In this document: in pieces, positions 17,492-26,700 of the stretch | Numbering within the stretch: the first letter of the stretch is position 1 | How the letters are laid out: every line of letters begins with the position of its first letter | Assembly: GCF_001368915.1 (NCBI RefSeq) | Contig: NZ_CSTE01000001.1 | Span: 199,364-263,363 of the forward strand | DNA from: Haloferax massiliensis | Lineage (GTDB): Archaea; Halobacteriota; Halobacteria; Halobacteriales; Haloferacaceae | Direction: 5' to 3' | Length of the DNA: 64,000 bases | Made by a program: the position numbers and the translations under genes | The notes under the pieces: generated by a model | What the model was told of the DNA's origin: nothing | Database searches by the model: none | What the model saw: only the letters and a program-made list of their open reading frames with translations

Positions 17492-18676
17492 TTATCGGGA
17501 TTTGTCCACCACAAGCCTGTTAATTATCTTGTGTAGCTCTAATCCATACTGCTCCCATGTCGGCACAATAGATGGGTCAATTGAAGTTGGATCTACTTTC
17601 AATAATTTGGGTATCATTTCCACCCATTCATCTATATTTGGTTGGACAACCTCTACGCCTGGTTTCCCTGTTAAAACCTCGTTAACGAATGCGTCAGATG
17701 AAACTCCAACCGGGGTACGCATTGCATACGCTTCCAACGGCGTGATGCCATAAGACATCCAGCCCGGACAAGCAAAAACATCCGCAGATTTATAATATGA
17801 CGGTAGTTTATTCTCTGGGACAAACCCTGCGAATATAACCGAGTCCCGAATTCCCAATTTTTCAGAGAGATTCTCAAGATGTTCACGACGTTCGCCAGTC
17901 CCCGCAACAACTAATCCCACGTCATATCCGTCCTGTCGAAGAGAGCCAACAGCCTTGATTAATAAAGAAACTCTTTTGCGTTTATCAAGTCGGCTAACAC
18001 TTAGTATTGTATAGTCATGATTCGTGAGACTAAGATGTTCAGTCTCCTCGTATTGTGAAATCCATGCCTTGGATACACCAGGGCGCGCGATCAATGAATT
18101 AACTGAGTAAAGGTTTTCTAACTCTCTTTGAACTTGATGGGAGCCAGTGATAACTGTCGAACTGGACTGAAGTGCGCGCTTTTCCAGCCATTCATTTACG
18201 TATGAATGTAATGTATCCTGAGATGAGGGAGAGAGTTCATCATAGAATTCCCCATGACCTGGCACGGAAGAGATTAGTTCTTGATAGCTCCGAGAATTTG
18301 CATGGGGAAGACGATTCGGTTCATCAACAAACCATAGAACTGTACCGTGAACGTGGGGGATATAGGGAGTGTCATCGCCAAAAGGCCTTGTCGCTAAGTA
18401 AACTCGTTTGGTAAATGTATGTGTGAGAAAGAGGTCAATATCTTCTTCACTGAGGATTTTTCTAACTGTGAGTATATCGTCTATCAACCCCCCGCTTGTG
18501 ACAACTATATTAACGCTATGAGGCACGCCATAATCGTCTAAAATTGCTTGGTCATAATCGGCGACAAGGAGAGTAACTCCCCAACCTTCAGAAGATAGAT
18601 ACTGAATTTGTTCACAGACTACTCGTTCAGCACCACCGTGTGTCGAGAGGGAAGGAATAGCGATACACGCTCTCAT
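17492..18676 (-). CDS. Glycosyltransferase family 4 (GT-B fold)
   Basis: The 394-residue protein has the GT4 layout: N-terminal acceptor domain beginning CIAIPSLSTHGGAERV with the Gly-Gly-Ala-Glu loop, and a C-terminal nucleotide-sugar domain with SVSRLDKRKRVSLLIKAVG, VVAGTGERRE and the GITPLEAYAMRTPVG motif in place of the common EPFGxxxxEA. It would transfer a sugar from an NDP or lipid donor during polysaccharide or S-layer glycan synthesis. AT-rich codon use and isolation suggest recent acquisition. It is convergent with the conjugation operon. Confidence 0.85.
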   Translation of the reverse strand: MRACIAIPSLSTHGGAERVVCEQIQYLSSEGWGVTLLVADYDQAILDDYGVPHSVNIVVTSGGLIDDILTVRKILSEEDIDLFLTHTFTKRVYLATRPFGDDTPYIPHVHGTVLWFVDEPNRLPHANSRSYQELISSVPGHGEFYDELSPSSQDTLHSYVNEWLEKRALQSSSTVITGSHQVQRELENLYSVNSLIARPGVSKAWISQYEETEHLSLTNHDYTILSVSRLDKRKRVSLLIKAVGSLRQDGYDVGLVVAGTGERREHLENLSEKLGIRDSVIFAGFVPENKLPSYYKSADVFACPGWMSYGITPLEAYAMRTPVGVSSDAFVNEVLTGKPGVEVVQPNIDEWVEMIPKLLKVDPTSIDPSIVPTWEQYGLELHKIINRLVVDKSR

Positions 18677-19070
18677 ATACTTAAAGAGATGGTAGTTCGT
18701 TAGATAACTTTGGATGTCCTGTGTTCAAACATCACCGAGTACGTGGGGCGATATTGACGACGGACACTTACTCGCACCCCAACGAACGGAGAGCGCTTCG
18801 CAGTGCTTGTTCTTGAGTGTCGTGTCGGTGGATCGACATCCGAACAGTCACAACGACGGCGAGCATTTCAATCCGTCGCCAGATGTTGCGACACTTGGAG
18901 AGAATATGCGTTTGGAAGTGATTTGAGTACGGCAGCCGACGCGATGTCAGAAGAGCTTACAACTCGATCGAGAATCGACTTCCCCGAGATGCCGACGCTC
19001 TCCGACTGATTCAAACAAGAGGCTGAGGAGATGTCATCCGTCTCCTGGGACTGGGAAACGTGAGAAATCA
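18677..19070. other. Gene-free stretch left of the MITE
   Basis: No intact gene. Short frames such as 18714-18926 have biased but unconvincing composition and may be decayed insertion-sequence DNA. The MITE begins directly at its right edge. Confidence 0.35.
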
Positions 19071-19195
19071 GGCTCTGTTGAAATCCTTCAGCGTTGATAT
19101 TGGAGAGAGCGCTCTTTCTGGCTAGTTTCCGTGGGTCACAGTGAAAACTAGTCTCTCAACAAATCGCAAGACTGAAACAGGGTTTCAACAGAGCC
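19071..19195. mobile_element. IS6-type MITE, 125 bp
   Basis: The element is bounded by inverted repeats GGCTCTGTTGAAATC (19071-19085) and its near-perfect complement GGTTTCAACAGAGCC (19181-19195). The GGCTCTGTTG terminus is characteristic of IS6-family elements. At 125 bp it cannot encode a transposase, so it is a miniature inverted-repeat element moved by a full-length relative. No matching 8-bp target duplication is visible, suggesting later rearrangement. Confidence 0.75.
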
Positions 19196-19281
19196 GTGTG
19201 TTTCCAACACGTCCGTCAACGCCCAGACAGACACTGATCCAAACACAAGTCTTACCTCTAGCAATCGGGTATGATGTCGCA

Positions 19282-19356
19282 GCGGGATGGGATAGCCGGG
19301 AGATTCCGCCGGGCTCATAACCCGGAGATCGGTAGTTCAAATCTACCTCCCGCTAT
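19282..19356 (+). tRNA. Initiator tRNA-Met (CAT)
   Basis: A 75-nt cloverleaf folds with acceptor stem AGCGGGA/TCCCGCT plus discriminator A, anticodon loop GGCTCATAACC with anticodon CAT, and T arm CGGTAGTTCAAATCTACC. The A1-U72 pair and the three G-C pairs of the anticodon stem mark the archaeal initiator tRNA. CCA is not encoded. An essential initiator tRNA inside mobile-looking DNA suggests an integration site in the main chromosome, or a carried spare copy. Confidence 0.93.
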
Positions 19357-19460
19357 GGTTTTGCCGACCGCAACTCCTGAATGGCGAGTCTCTGCTCGGC
19401 TTGGTGCGACCCACGAGGTCGGCCACAGAGTACAGTAGAGTTGAACCGGGGAACGTCAGC

Positions 19461-19518
19461 GACCGGGGTTCAAATCCACCTCACCTCACCTCACCTCACC
19501 TCCCCTTCCCTCCCGCTA
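19461..19518 (+). repeat. Interrupted copy of the tRNA 3' end (possible att scar)
   Basis: About 105 bp after the tRNA, GTTCAAATCCACC repeats the T-arm sequence GTTCAAATCTACC, then follows a CACCT microsatellite of about four units plus CCCTTCCC, then TCCCGCTATTG, which repeats the tRNA end TCCCGCTATGG. This looks like a second copy of the tRNA 3' half split by repeat expansion, as left by site-specific integration or by a partial tRNA duplication. No integrase gene is seen nearby. Confidence 0.45.
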
Positions 19519-19621
19519 TTGCTCTTGAAATCCCCGCTCCGAAATTGTGGAGTACGTCTCCCGAATGGAATGCTGAAAAGGCGAACTCCAGTTTCGGCGT
19601 CGGAAGGTGGTGACTGGCGGT

Positions 19622-20455
19622 TCAATTATCGGCCAACTCATCGAATCTCTCGGCGACAACCGACCCGACTGCAGACCGCAACGTCGTCCAATCGATGTTG
19701 CCGTGGTCAAGTCGGGTGTACTCCTCTCGAACAATCATCTCGAATACACGTGCATGAATTTCGGCAGTCGTGGCTGTCTTTCCGTGCGTTTCGATGGCTT
19801 TAATGGCTCGGTTGACTCGTGGCTTGGTTACAAGGCTGTGAGAGACTCCTGTTGGCTCACCGTTGAGTGGCTCGTGGTCAACCTGCTCTTCGACTCGGGT
19901 TTCTTCGATGAGTGCGCGTCCACCACCTCGGTTCTCGATTACGATACCTGCGGCGGGTCCATCGTACCATGCAGATTTGGGAATCTCGAAGCGCTCGGGA
20001 TGGAAGTCCCGGACGTTCACCTCCTTCTGGAAGACGTTCGCTGGCGCGAGGCCCAGACGCTCGAACACCCGTTCGGCTTTGTCGATGGGGAGGAGTCGTT
20101 CGTTGGCTTCGTTCCAGACAGCACAGCCAAGAAACGGTGGAATTCGGTCCCAGTCATAGTCGATACCGACGTTGCACGGAGCCACACCAAAGAAGACGTA
20201 CGCTGACGGGTCGTCGACAGCGTCGTGGAACGCGTCACGGTCGAACTGCTCTCGGACGTGCCGAACAGCGTGTTCGTACGGCGGTGGCACGTCGTCGAAG
20301 ACTCGGTCTCGGTCTCCGAAGACCAGAAGCCCCGATGGTTTCATCTGAAACCGCAACCGAAGTCCAGCGACGTACTCACGGAGCCACAGGTGCCCGCTCG
20401 ACAGCAACCCTTCGGGGGCGTCTGCGAGTTGAGGCGTCGATGGATACGGTTTCAT
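19622..20455 (-). CDS. RNA-ligase-fold protein lacking catalytic residues
   Basis: From ATG 20455 the product has 277 residues and aligns along its length with what I know of haloarchaeal Rnl2-type RNA-ligase-domain proteins (conserved landmarks: YEHAVRHVRE, DYDWDRIPPFLGC, SAWYDGPAAGIVI). The nucleotidyl-accepting motif EKxDG reads E27-Y-V-A-G31, so Lys and Asp are lost; the FFGE motif reads FFGV near residue 90; and motif V (RNKxG with its lysines) reads IENRGGG at 173-179. It should be unable to form an enzyme-AMP adduct but might bind RNA. The frame extends upstream to 20623 without support. Confidence 0.65.
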   Translation of the reverse strand: MKPYPSTPQLADAPEGLLSSGHLWLREYVAGLRLRFQMKPSGLLVFGDRDRVFDDVPPPYEHAVRHVREQFDRDAFHDAVDDPSAYVFFGVAPCNVGIDYDWDRIPPFLGCAVWNEANERLLPIDKAERVFERLGLAPANVFQKEVNVRDFHPERFEIPKSAWYDGPAAGIVIENRGGGRALIEETRVEEQVDHEPLNGEPTGVSHSLVTKPRVNRAIKAIETHGKTATTAEIHARVFEMIVREEYTRLDHGNIDWTTLRSAVGSVVAERFDELADN

Positions 20456-20457
20456 GA

Positions 20458-20751
20458 ATAGATACGGCCACCTTCCACCGCGAGACAGATAGTCTTGGTC
20501 GTGCCCTGATTCATCTCGTCGATATTCTGAACACGTGGCTGAGTGGTATCTATAGTAAAATTGGAGGCGCTGAAGGGAGTCTAAAGGGGATGTTCTACGA
20601 CGAATCAGTAAACAACGGGTCACACGTCATCTACGCTGGCACCGCGGAGCGTCCCATCTACTTCGACGAAGGGAACAATCTTGCCCGTGTTGACGGGGGC
20701 GAGACTCGCAGCTCGACGGTGGGGATCTGGATTTACTCGACATTGGTGTGA
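20458..20751 (+). pseudogene. 5'-truncated remnant of an unknown gene
   Basis: The frame is open for 97 codons before TGA 20749-20751 but has no start until ATG 20590. It reads ALIHLVDILNTWLSGIYSKI and later NGSHVIYAGTAERPIYF, clearly protein-like. It probably is the C-terminal end of a larger gene whose 5' part was replaced by the divergent RNA-ligase-like gene. Family not recognised; surface-associated or glycan-related is a guess from the FkbM neighbour. Confidence 0.45.
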
Positions 20752-20926
20752 TAAAGGACAATTCAACGACAGCCGATAGTATGACTGCGGACCCCTGAAA
20801 TCGGATCAGAGTACAGACATATTGAAACCGAGGTTAGTGGGTCAACGAGGCAAATCCTGTTCTACAACCCGTAATCAGAAATGATAAAGTGGGGATTTAT
20901 GTTAATTGCAGGCCCAGTTCGTTTCA

Positions 20927-21709
20927 ATGCAACGGATTATGGACCCTCTCGTGTCCTTGGCTCTATCGCTTAACTATCGGCGTAAACAGGGCAACGAGCT
21001 CCCGTTCGATTTTCTCGTGCTCAGACTGCTCTATCGCCTCATCGCGTGTTTCCCTGCTCCGGTACGCATATCAATAGGTGAGCAATCAGTCTCGTATCGC
21101 TTCCCAACCATATCCGCTGCTGGGGCAGGACTGCACATCCTTGCGACCGAAAAGCCACTGATTAGGGACGTGGTTCAGTTCATCGAAGAGGATGATGTGT
21201 TTTACGACATCGGAGCAAACGTCGGCGTCTTCGCGGCGGCAGTACAGGGGAAGACATACGCCTTCGAGCCTGTTCCCGCCAATATTATGGCGTTGACTCA
21301 GAACCTCCAATCGGGACATGGGCAGCTTATCGGCACTGCCCTTTCCGATACGACCAATCTATTGTGGATGAATATGGCGGATATTCGAAACGGTTCACCG
21401 ACGGCATCCCCTGGCGAAGTCAACGAAGGAGTCGCGCTTGCAGGGATGGCACTAGACGATTTGGATCTTCCTGCGCCGTCAGTGGCGAAGATCGATGTTG
21501 AAGGGGCGGAATTGTCCGTCCTTCAAGGCGGTAAGGAGACATTTTCCGGCGATGCCTGCCAGCGGCTCTATATCGAGGTTCACGAAGGTGAGGGGATAAA
21601 ATATGACGATATCAAAGCTCTCCTCACCGATTATGGCTTTACGGCCTTTGAGATACTGGACGAACGCGGCGAGGAGCTGTTTGTCCGGGCCGAAAAACAA
21701 TCCCAATGA
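20927..21709 (+). CDS. FkbM-family methyltransferase
   Basis: From ATG 20927 the product has 260 residues (an upstream TTG at 20906 is possible). The S-adenosylmethionine site is FYDIGANVGVFA followed by the acidic end of strand 2, YAFEPVPAN, and the FkbM hallmark KIDVEGAELSVLQGG. These soluble enzymes methylate hydroxyl groups, usually on sugars or polyketides. Surrounded by glycosyltransferase and acetyltransferase genes, modification of surface glycans is likely. Confidence 0.88.
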   Translation: MQRIMDPLVSLALSLNYRRKQGNELPFDFLVLRLLYRLIACFPAPVRISIGEQSVSYRFPTISAAGAGLHILATEKPLIRDVVQFIEEDDVFYDIGANVGVFAAAVQGKTYAFEPVPANIMALTQNLQSGHGQLIGTALSDTTNLLWMNMADIRNGSPTASPGEVNEGVALAGMALDDLDLPAPSVAKIDVEGAELSVLQGGKETFSGDACQRLYIEVHEGEGIKYDDIKALLTDYGFTAFEILDERGEELFVRAEKQSQ

Positions 21710-21790
21710 TGGCGTCATATCGTAGGTGATAGTGGGATATACAATCGCGTACCATTCGCAGACACACCATCGACGACTGCCCAACGAACA

Positions 21791-21890
21791 CAGGGTGGGA
21801 GTGAAGGGGGCCGCAGCGTCGCGAGCCGAGCCGACGCAAGCACCTCCGGCGCGCAGCGAGGCACAGGCCGCGAGGCTGCGGGGGGCCTTC
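21791..21890. repeat. Palindromic solo element, copy 1
   Basis: The core AGGGTGGGAGTGAAGGGGGC is followed by a hairpin with arms GAAGG-GGG-CCGCAGC (21803-21817) and GCTGCGG-GGGG-CCTTC (21875-21890). The loop contains GACGCAAGCACC. A related element with the same core and a cleaner stem lies at 23343-23439. There is no protein in it. Confidence 0.6.
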
Positions 21891-22040
21891 TATGGAAACA
21901 ATTCCCTTCGCTTGCTAAATCATATACAGAATGGTATGCGTACGAATGAGTCTTGACCAACCTTTGCGCTCCGACTACTTCTCACTGGGGAGTGGGTGCC
22001 CGAGAGAAGGTATTTGAATATTGTTAACGTATGGACAGTT

Positions 22041-22910
22041 ATGGGTGGGGCAATTCACGATATTCGCTCGAAGCTCTACGAATTGGAGTGGCAAGAATTT
22101 GAGAGATTCGTCGCTGATCTTTGGACGATAGATGGATGGACAACAGAGGTTACTGGTGGGAATGACGAGGAGGGAGAAGATATCAGGGCGACGAAATCAA
22201 TCCCATTCGAGATGGAAGTACTAATTCAAACGAAGGCATATAGGGAGGGAAATAAAGTACAGAAGAATCAGGTTGAACAATATGCCCCGTACAGGGGTGC
22301 CGAATTCGATCATATGGTGGTCGTGACAAGTAGCTCATTCACCAAGCCAGCAATCAAAAGGTCTCAAGATAACCGCACAAAAATAGTGGACGGAGAATCA
22401 TTAGCCGAGTATATTCAGTACCTCGATGCGGAAGAACTTCTCGACGACTATCTAAAAGCCGATGATGCGTCACAGCTGAATGTGTCAAAATACATCGTAT
22501 ATGATGAGCACGTCAGGCCATTAAAAGATATCAGGGGAATTGGTCAGAAAAAACAGACTCAATTAAACGATGCTGGCATATACACGGTGACTGAACTCGC
22601 CAATCGTGATCCTGCTCAGGTGGCGAGTGAGACACAACTTACAGAAAATAGTTTGAAGAAGTGGGTTAGAGAGGCTGCATTTCAGGACGGGAAGTACGAT
22701 ATCGTTAAAGCCCACTCTCCTCAGGAGGACATACCTGTCGAGGTTATCGATGGTATCGGTGAGAGATATGCGGAGAGATTGGTTGATGCTGGCATTCACA
22801 CCGTAGCTGACCTTTCAATCGCTAAGCCCGAAGAAGTAGCTGAACGGAGTGACATCTCGGAGAACCATCTCGAAACATGGGGGAAGCTAGCACGGTATCA
22901 CGAAAGCTGA
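22041..22910 (+). CDS. Mrr-like restriction endonuclease with two HhH domains
   Basis: From ATG 22041 the product has 289 residues. The N-terminal 110 residues match the Mrr catalytic fold: ELEWQEFERFVADL helix, then GNDEEGEDI and MEVLIQTKAY, giving the D-(Q/E)xK active site. The C-terminal half has two helix-hairpin-helix units (KDIRGIGQKKQTQLNDAGIY, and VIDGIGERYAERLVDAGIHT) that bind DNA without sequence preference. Mrr nucleases cleave modified or foreign DNA; here it would be a stand-alone defence or DNA-processing enzyme. AT-rich codon use suggests transfer. Confidence 0.8.
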   Translation: MGGAIHDIRSKLYELEWQEFERFVADLWTIDGWTTEVTGGNDEEGEDIRATKSIPFEMEVLIQTKAYREGNKVQKNQVEQYAPYRGAEFDHMVVVTSSSFTKPAIKRSQDNRTKIVDGESLAEYIQYLDAEELLDDYLKADDASQLNVSKYIVYDEHVRPLKDIRGIGQKKQTQLNDAGIYTVTELANRDPAQVASETQLTENSLKKWVREAAFQDGKYDIVKAHSPQEDIPVEVIDGIGERYAERLVDAGIHTVADLSIAKPEEVAERSDISENHLETWGKLARYHES

Positions 22911-23008
22911 AACTGTGAGGATTTACACTCCTATGAGATTATATCCTATCCTACCACCGCGGTCCTGTTATCACATCCACACGTAGAGAGAAATTATGTT
23001 TAGCGACC

Positions 23009-23158
23009 GTGATTTTTGCCATTATTCAGCGCACGTCACCGCGAATCTTTATTCATATCTCTCCGATAGTCGATGTGTTCTACTCGGCAACCGTCACCGC
23101 ACGGTTCACCCGCCTGTTCGAACTCCTTAACACGACCGAGCCTGCGAGGGCGTCGTAA
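23009..23158 (+). pseudogene. Truncated duplicate of the coupling-protein 5' end
   Basis: A frame from GTG 23009 to TAA 23156-23158 encodes 49 residues that align with the N-terminus of the VirD4-like protein at 23755: IFIHISPIVDVFYSATVTAR against TFIHLSPTADTFASSTVTAQ, then FTRLFELL against FTRLYYLL. The similarity stops after about 45 codons. It is a broken tandem duplicate or relic of a related element. Confidence 0.7.
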
Positions 23159-23340
23159 CCGACAGCGCGCTTGGTGCTGGCACACCGGAAAGATGCGAGC
23201 GATGCGAGCGCGACTGCAAGGAGCAACTCGTCACAACGACGAACGAAGTGAGTCGTGAGTACAGCGGGCACAGGGCGGCGAGCGGAGCGTGCCGTTCGTA
23301 CTATACCGGGCTACCGACAGCCATCGTCAACCCCACTACA
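23159..23340. other. Intergenic stretch before the second palindrome
   Basis: No gene. It contains hairpin-like GTCACAACGACG / CGAAGTGAGTCGTGA (about 23228-23256), of a style common in haloarchaeal intergenic DNA. Confidence 0.3.
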
Positions 23341-23441
23341 GCCTAAGGGTGGGATTGAAAGGGGCCGGACGCTCGGCGTGCCCCGACAACGCAAGTACCG
23401 CAGGAACGAGTCGCGACTGTCGAGCGTCCGGCCCCTTTCAG
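23341..23441. repeat. Palindromic solo element, copy 2
   Basis: The core AAGGGTGGGATTGAAAGGGG leads into a perfect 19-bp inverted repeat: arm 1 at 23357-23375 (GAAAGGGGCCGGACGCTCG) and arm 2 at 23421-23439, enclosing a 45-nt loop with AACGCAAGTACCGCAGG. The core and loop match copy 1 at 21791. GTGGGATTGAAAG resembles the 3' end of haloarchaeal type I-B CRISPR repeats and pseudo-repeats at IS200/IS605 ends, but nothing is arrayed here. Confidence 0.7.
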
Positions 23442-23737
23442 AGTAACCGCAACTAGACCGTGTCACCGATATCCTGGGTCCAGAGATACACTCACAATGT
23501 GGCACGACACACATTCCGATCGAAAAACAACGAAAGCTAACAACGACGTGTTACTACGTTGGGTACCTCGCCAAGCCGCCAGTGTCGGGGGAAGAAACTA
23601 TCAAGCGTCAAAAAGACGCCAGTCGAGTCACAAACCCAGCAACCGTGTCAGTTAGAAATCGATTGAGAATACAATTATCAAACAAAGATGCAATTCTATC
23701 TAGTTTTGTTTCTGAAATCACAGATATAGGAGGAATT

Positions 23738-23758
23738 ATGTCCACTGAGCGAGAGTGA
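23738..23758 (+). promoter_or_regulatory. Six-codon leader ORF with strong ribosome site
   Basis: A sequence ATAGGAGGAATTATG places a strong Shine-Dalgarno GGAGG before ATG 23738, which opens MSTERE and stops at 23756-23758. The stop overlaps the GTG start of the large coupling-protein gene (GTGA). The GTG has an in-frame stop just upstream and no Shine-Dalgarno of its own, so it probably depends on translation of the leader. Confidence 0.5.
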
Positions 23759-26700
23759 AATTCATTATTTCGTCCACCACCGACCGAACCTTCATCCATC
23801 TCTCGCCAACTGCGGATACGTTCGCTTCTTCGACTGTCACTGCACAGTTCACTCGATTGTACTACCTCTTAGCGTCGACACAAACTTCGTCCCCCCTCGA
23901 ATGGGTACTCGTCACTGACGGAGCAGACACAGGATCCATCGAGTACGTCCTGAGCGTCGACACTGACCTCGCATCGACGATTGAGACGTGGTGTCGAGAA
24001 CTCGTCCCAAATTCGTTCGACATTTCGACCACAACGACAGACCCACTGTGTTGTCTCTCACCGACTGAGTCTGACGCCACCACCAACCCAGACGATGGGG
24101 CCCTCGAATCGTATTCACCACCACGATACCGAGCAGTCGAGTTCGTGGGCGTCACAGACCGACGCGAAGACTGGCAAACCACGCTCACTCGATACGACGA
24201 GTTCACCGACAAACACAGCCGTCTTCCACTCGCAACGGTGGTGAGTACGCTTGCGGACGCGTCCGTGCCGATGGCAGTCCAGATACTCGTGAGCCCGTAT
24301 CCAGACTGGCGACACCACGCCATTGACAGAACACAACGGCTCAAGCAGGGTCGAGATACAGCTGTCCAGCGGTTCTTCGAAGACTGGATTACGACGACTG
24401 CCCCCGAGACCAACGTCTCTGACCCAGGGGTTCGCTCGCGCGTGGATGCACTCGACGAAAAAGACGCACAGCACAGTTATGTGGTCACCGCCAGGGCAGT
24501 TGCGACAACGACTGATCAGCATGCACAACTTCCCGTCTTCACTCCAATCGCGACTGCGTTTTCACATCTCAATGGCGACCACTACCGAATCGAAGGTCGT
24601 ACACACCACGGCGACCGCGCAAAATCAATCTGCGAATCACTACGCAATCGGGTCGTGAGTGAGCCAGAACACTCGAAGTTCACTGCCAGACTGCCGTGGA
24701 CGGAGAATGCCAGTCGTGGACTCGTCATGGATAGCCATGAACTCCCGTTGCTATGTCTAGTAGATGCAGCTACTCTCCCGACAAAAGCCCACCGTGGGCT
24801 CGCACCCACACCGACAGACGAACACGGTCTCCCACGCCCACCACGTGACCGGATCGAGCGGTATCGAACAGCGGGGTTCACGCTCGGACATGCACAGACG
24901 GCCGACGGCGATGCCGAAGCCGTCCCTATCTCACTGCCGCCAGCACTCCAACCACTCCATCTCGGTCTGTTTGGCCGGACCGGCTCTGGCAAATCATCGA
25001 GTCTCGTCGCAGCACTCCTCGCGAATCACGCAGCGACCGATGGCGCAGATATCTTCATCGACCCGAAAGGCGACGGAATGGCCGACGACTATCTCCGAGC
25101 ACATTATGCGAAATACGGCTCTCTTGACGATGTCTATTATTTCGATTGCACAGAAACACTCCCCGCACTGTCGTTTTTCGATATTCGCGACCAACTCGAT
25201 GCAGGCGTCGACCGCACGACTGCTGTCGAAGACGTCGTCGACCACTACATCGATATCCTGATCGGCATCATGGGCCGGGAGCGATTCGAACAGGCCGTCC
25301 GCTCACCCGACATCATTCGCTACGTTCTCAAAGCGATGTTCGACCCGATTCATGGGTCGAACGCCTTTAGCCATCGTGAGTTCCAAACGGCGGTCGCCAG
25401 ATTACACGAAACACGCGACCCGCCTCCGGTCGTTGATGAAGACCTCCAAGCGATGCTCGCAGGTGTCGCCGCCAACTCGAAGCGCTCGTTCGACGAGCTG
25501 ATGCAAGGGGTTGCAAACCGCATCGAGAAGATCCCTATCGATGCACGACTTGCACAGGTATTCAATCACACTCCAGATGACGACAGCGACGATCCGGAAT
25601 TCGACCTTCCGAGACTCATCGACGAAGACGCAGTCATTATTATCGAGACGGGGGGTCTCAGGCCGGCTTCACAACGCGTCATCACGCTCGTGATTCTGTC
25701 GGCGTTGTGGACTGCCCTTCGACGTCGGACCCAGCAGGGTGCCGATGAGACAGCCCACCCACTTGTGAATCTGTATCTCGAAGAAGCCGCGCAGTTATCG
25801 ACGTCATCGCTCTTGTCAGATCTCCTTGCCCAGTCTCGTTCGTTCAGCCTCTCGATTACCCTGGCGATGCAGTTTCCTGCACAACTCAAAGAGGCCAATC
25901 CAGAGGCCTATCGTGAAGTCCTCAATAACGTCTCGACGATTGTCACAGGGAACGTCGCAGTCGACTCGCAGTTCAGTCGGCGATTTGCAACAGCCGACTG
26001 TCCCGCAACGGAGGTGCAAACCCGACTGCGCGCGCTTCGTCGTGGCCAGTGGCTCGCGACGCTCCCTGCGGAATTCGGACAGCCAGAGCCACAACCGTTC
26101 GTCCTCCAGAGCCCACCACTCCCAGCTGGCCACCCAGAAAGTACTGACCCGTTTTCGCCCGCTCGTGAGACAGCATACGCGGCTGCACTTGAGTTGCGTA
26201 CGACGCAGACTTCCCACGCGTATGGGCTCGATGTCTCGGGGATTGGCAGTCGGACCACCACAGAAGAGACACAGACGCCACTGGGCCACCGCGAATCAGC
26301 ACCGCTCGATGAGTCCGCAACGTCGACACACCACGCAACTCCCACGTCCGCACACACACCATCCGAAGACGCACCAACAGAAGCCTATCCACCGCGGAAT
26401 GCGCCGACACCCGATGCGCGTATCAACTCTGCGCTGCCCTACACGTCGCGTCTTCCCCCAATGGTGGGGTATGACCCCGAAGTTCACGTCGTCGTCTGTG
26501 AGGAGTGTTCGACTCGATACGACCCAACACTCACGGGCATCAAAAACGCCGTCCAATGCTGTCACAGCCTCGACGCTGTCGACCGCGATGAAATCCCGAT
26601 CTCACAACTCCCACTCAAACTCTCGGCAGTCGAACGCGGCAGTAGCGCGTTTACCGACGCCCAACTGCGCTTTCTCCAAGCGGTCTACTCGGCACATCAG

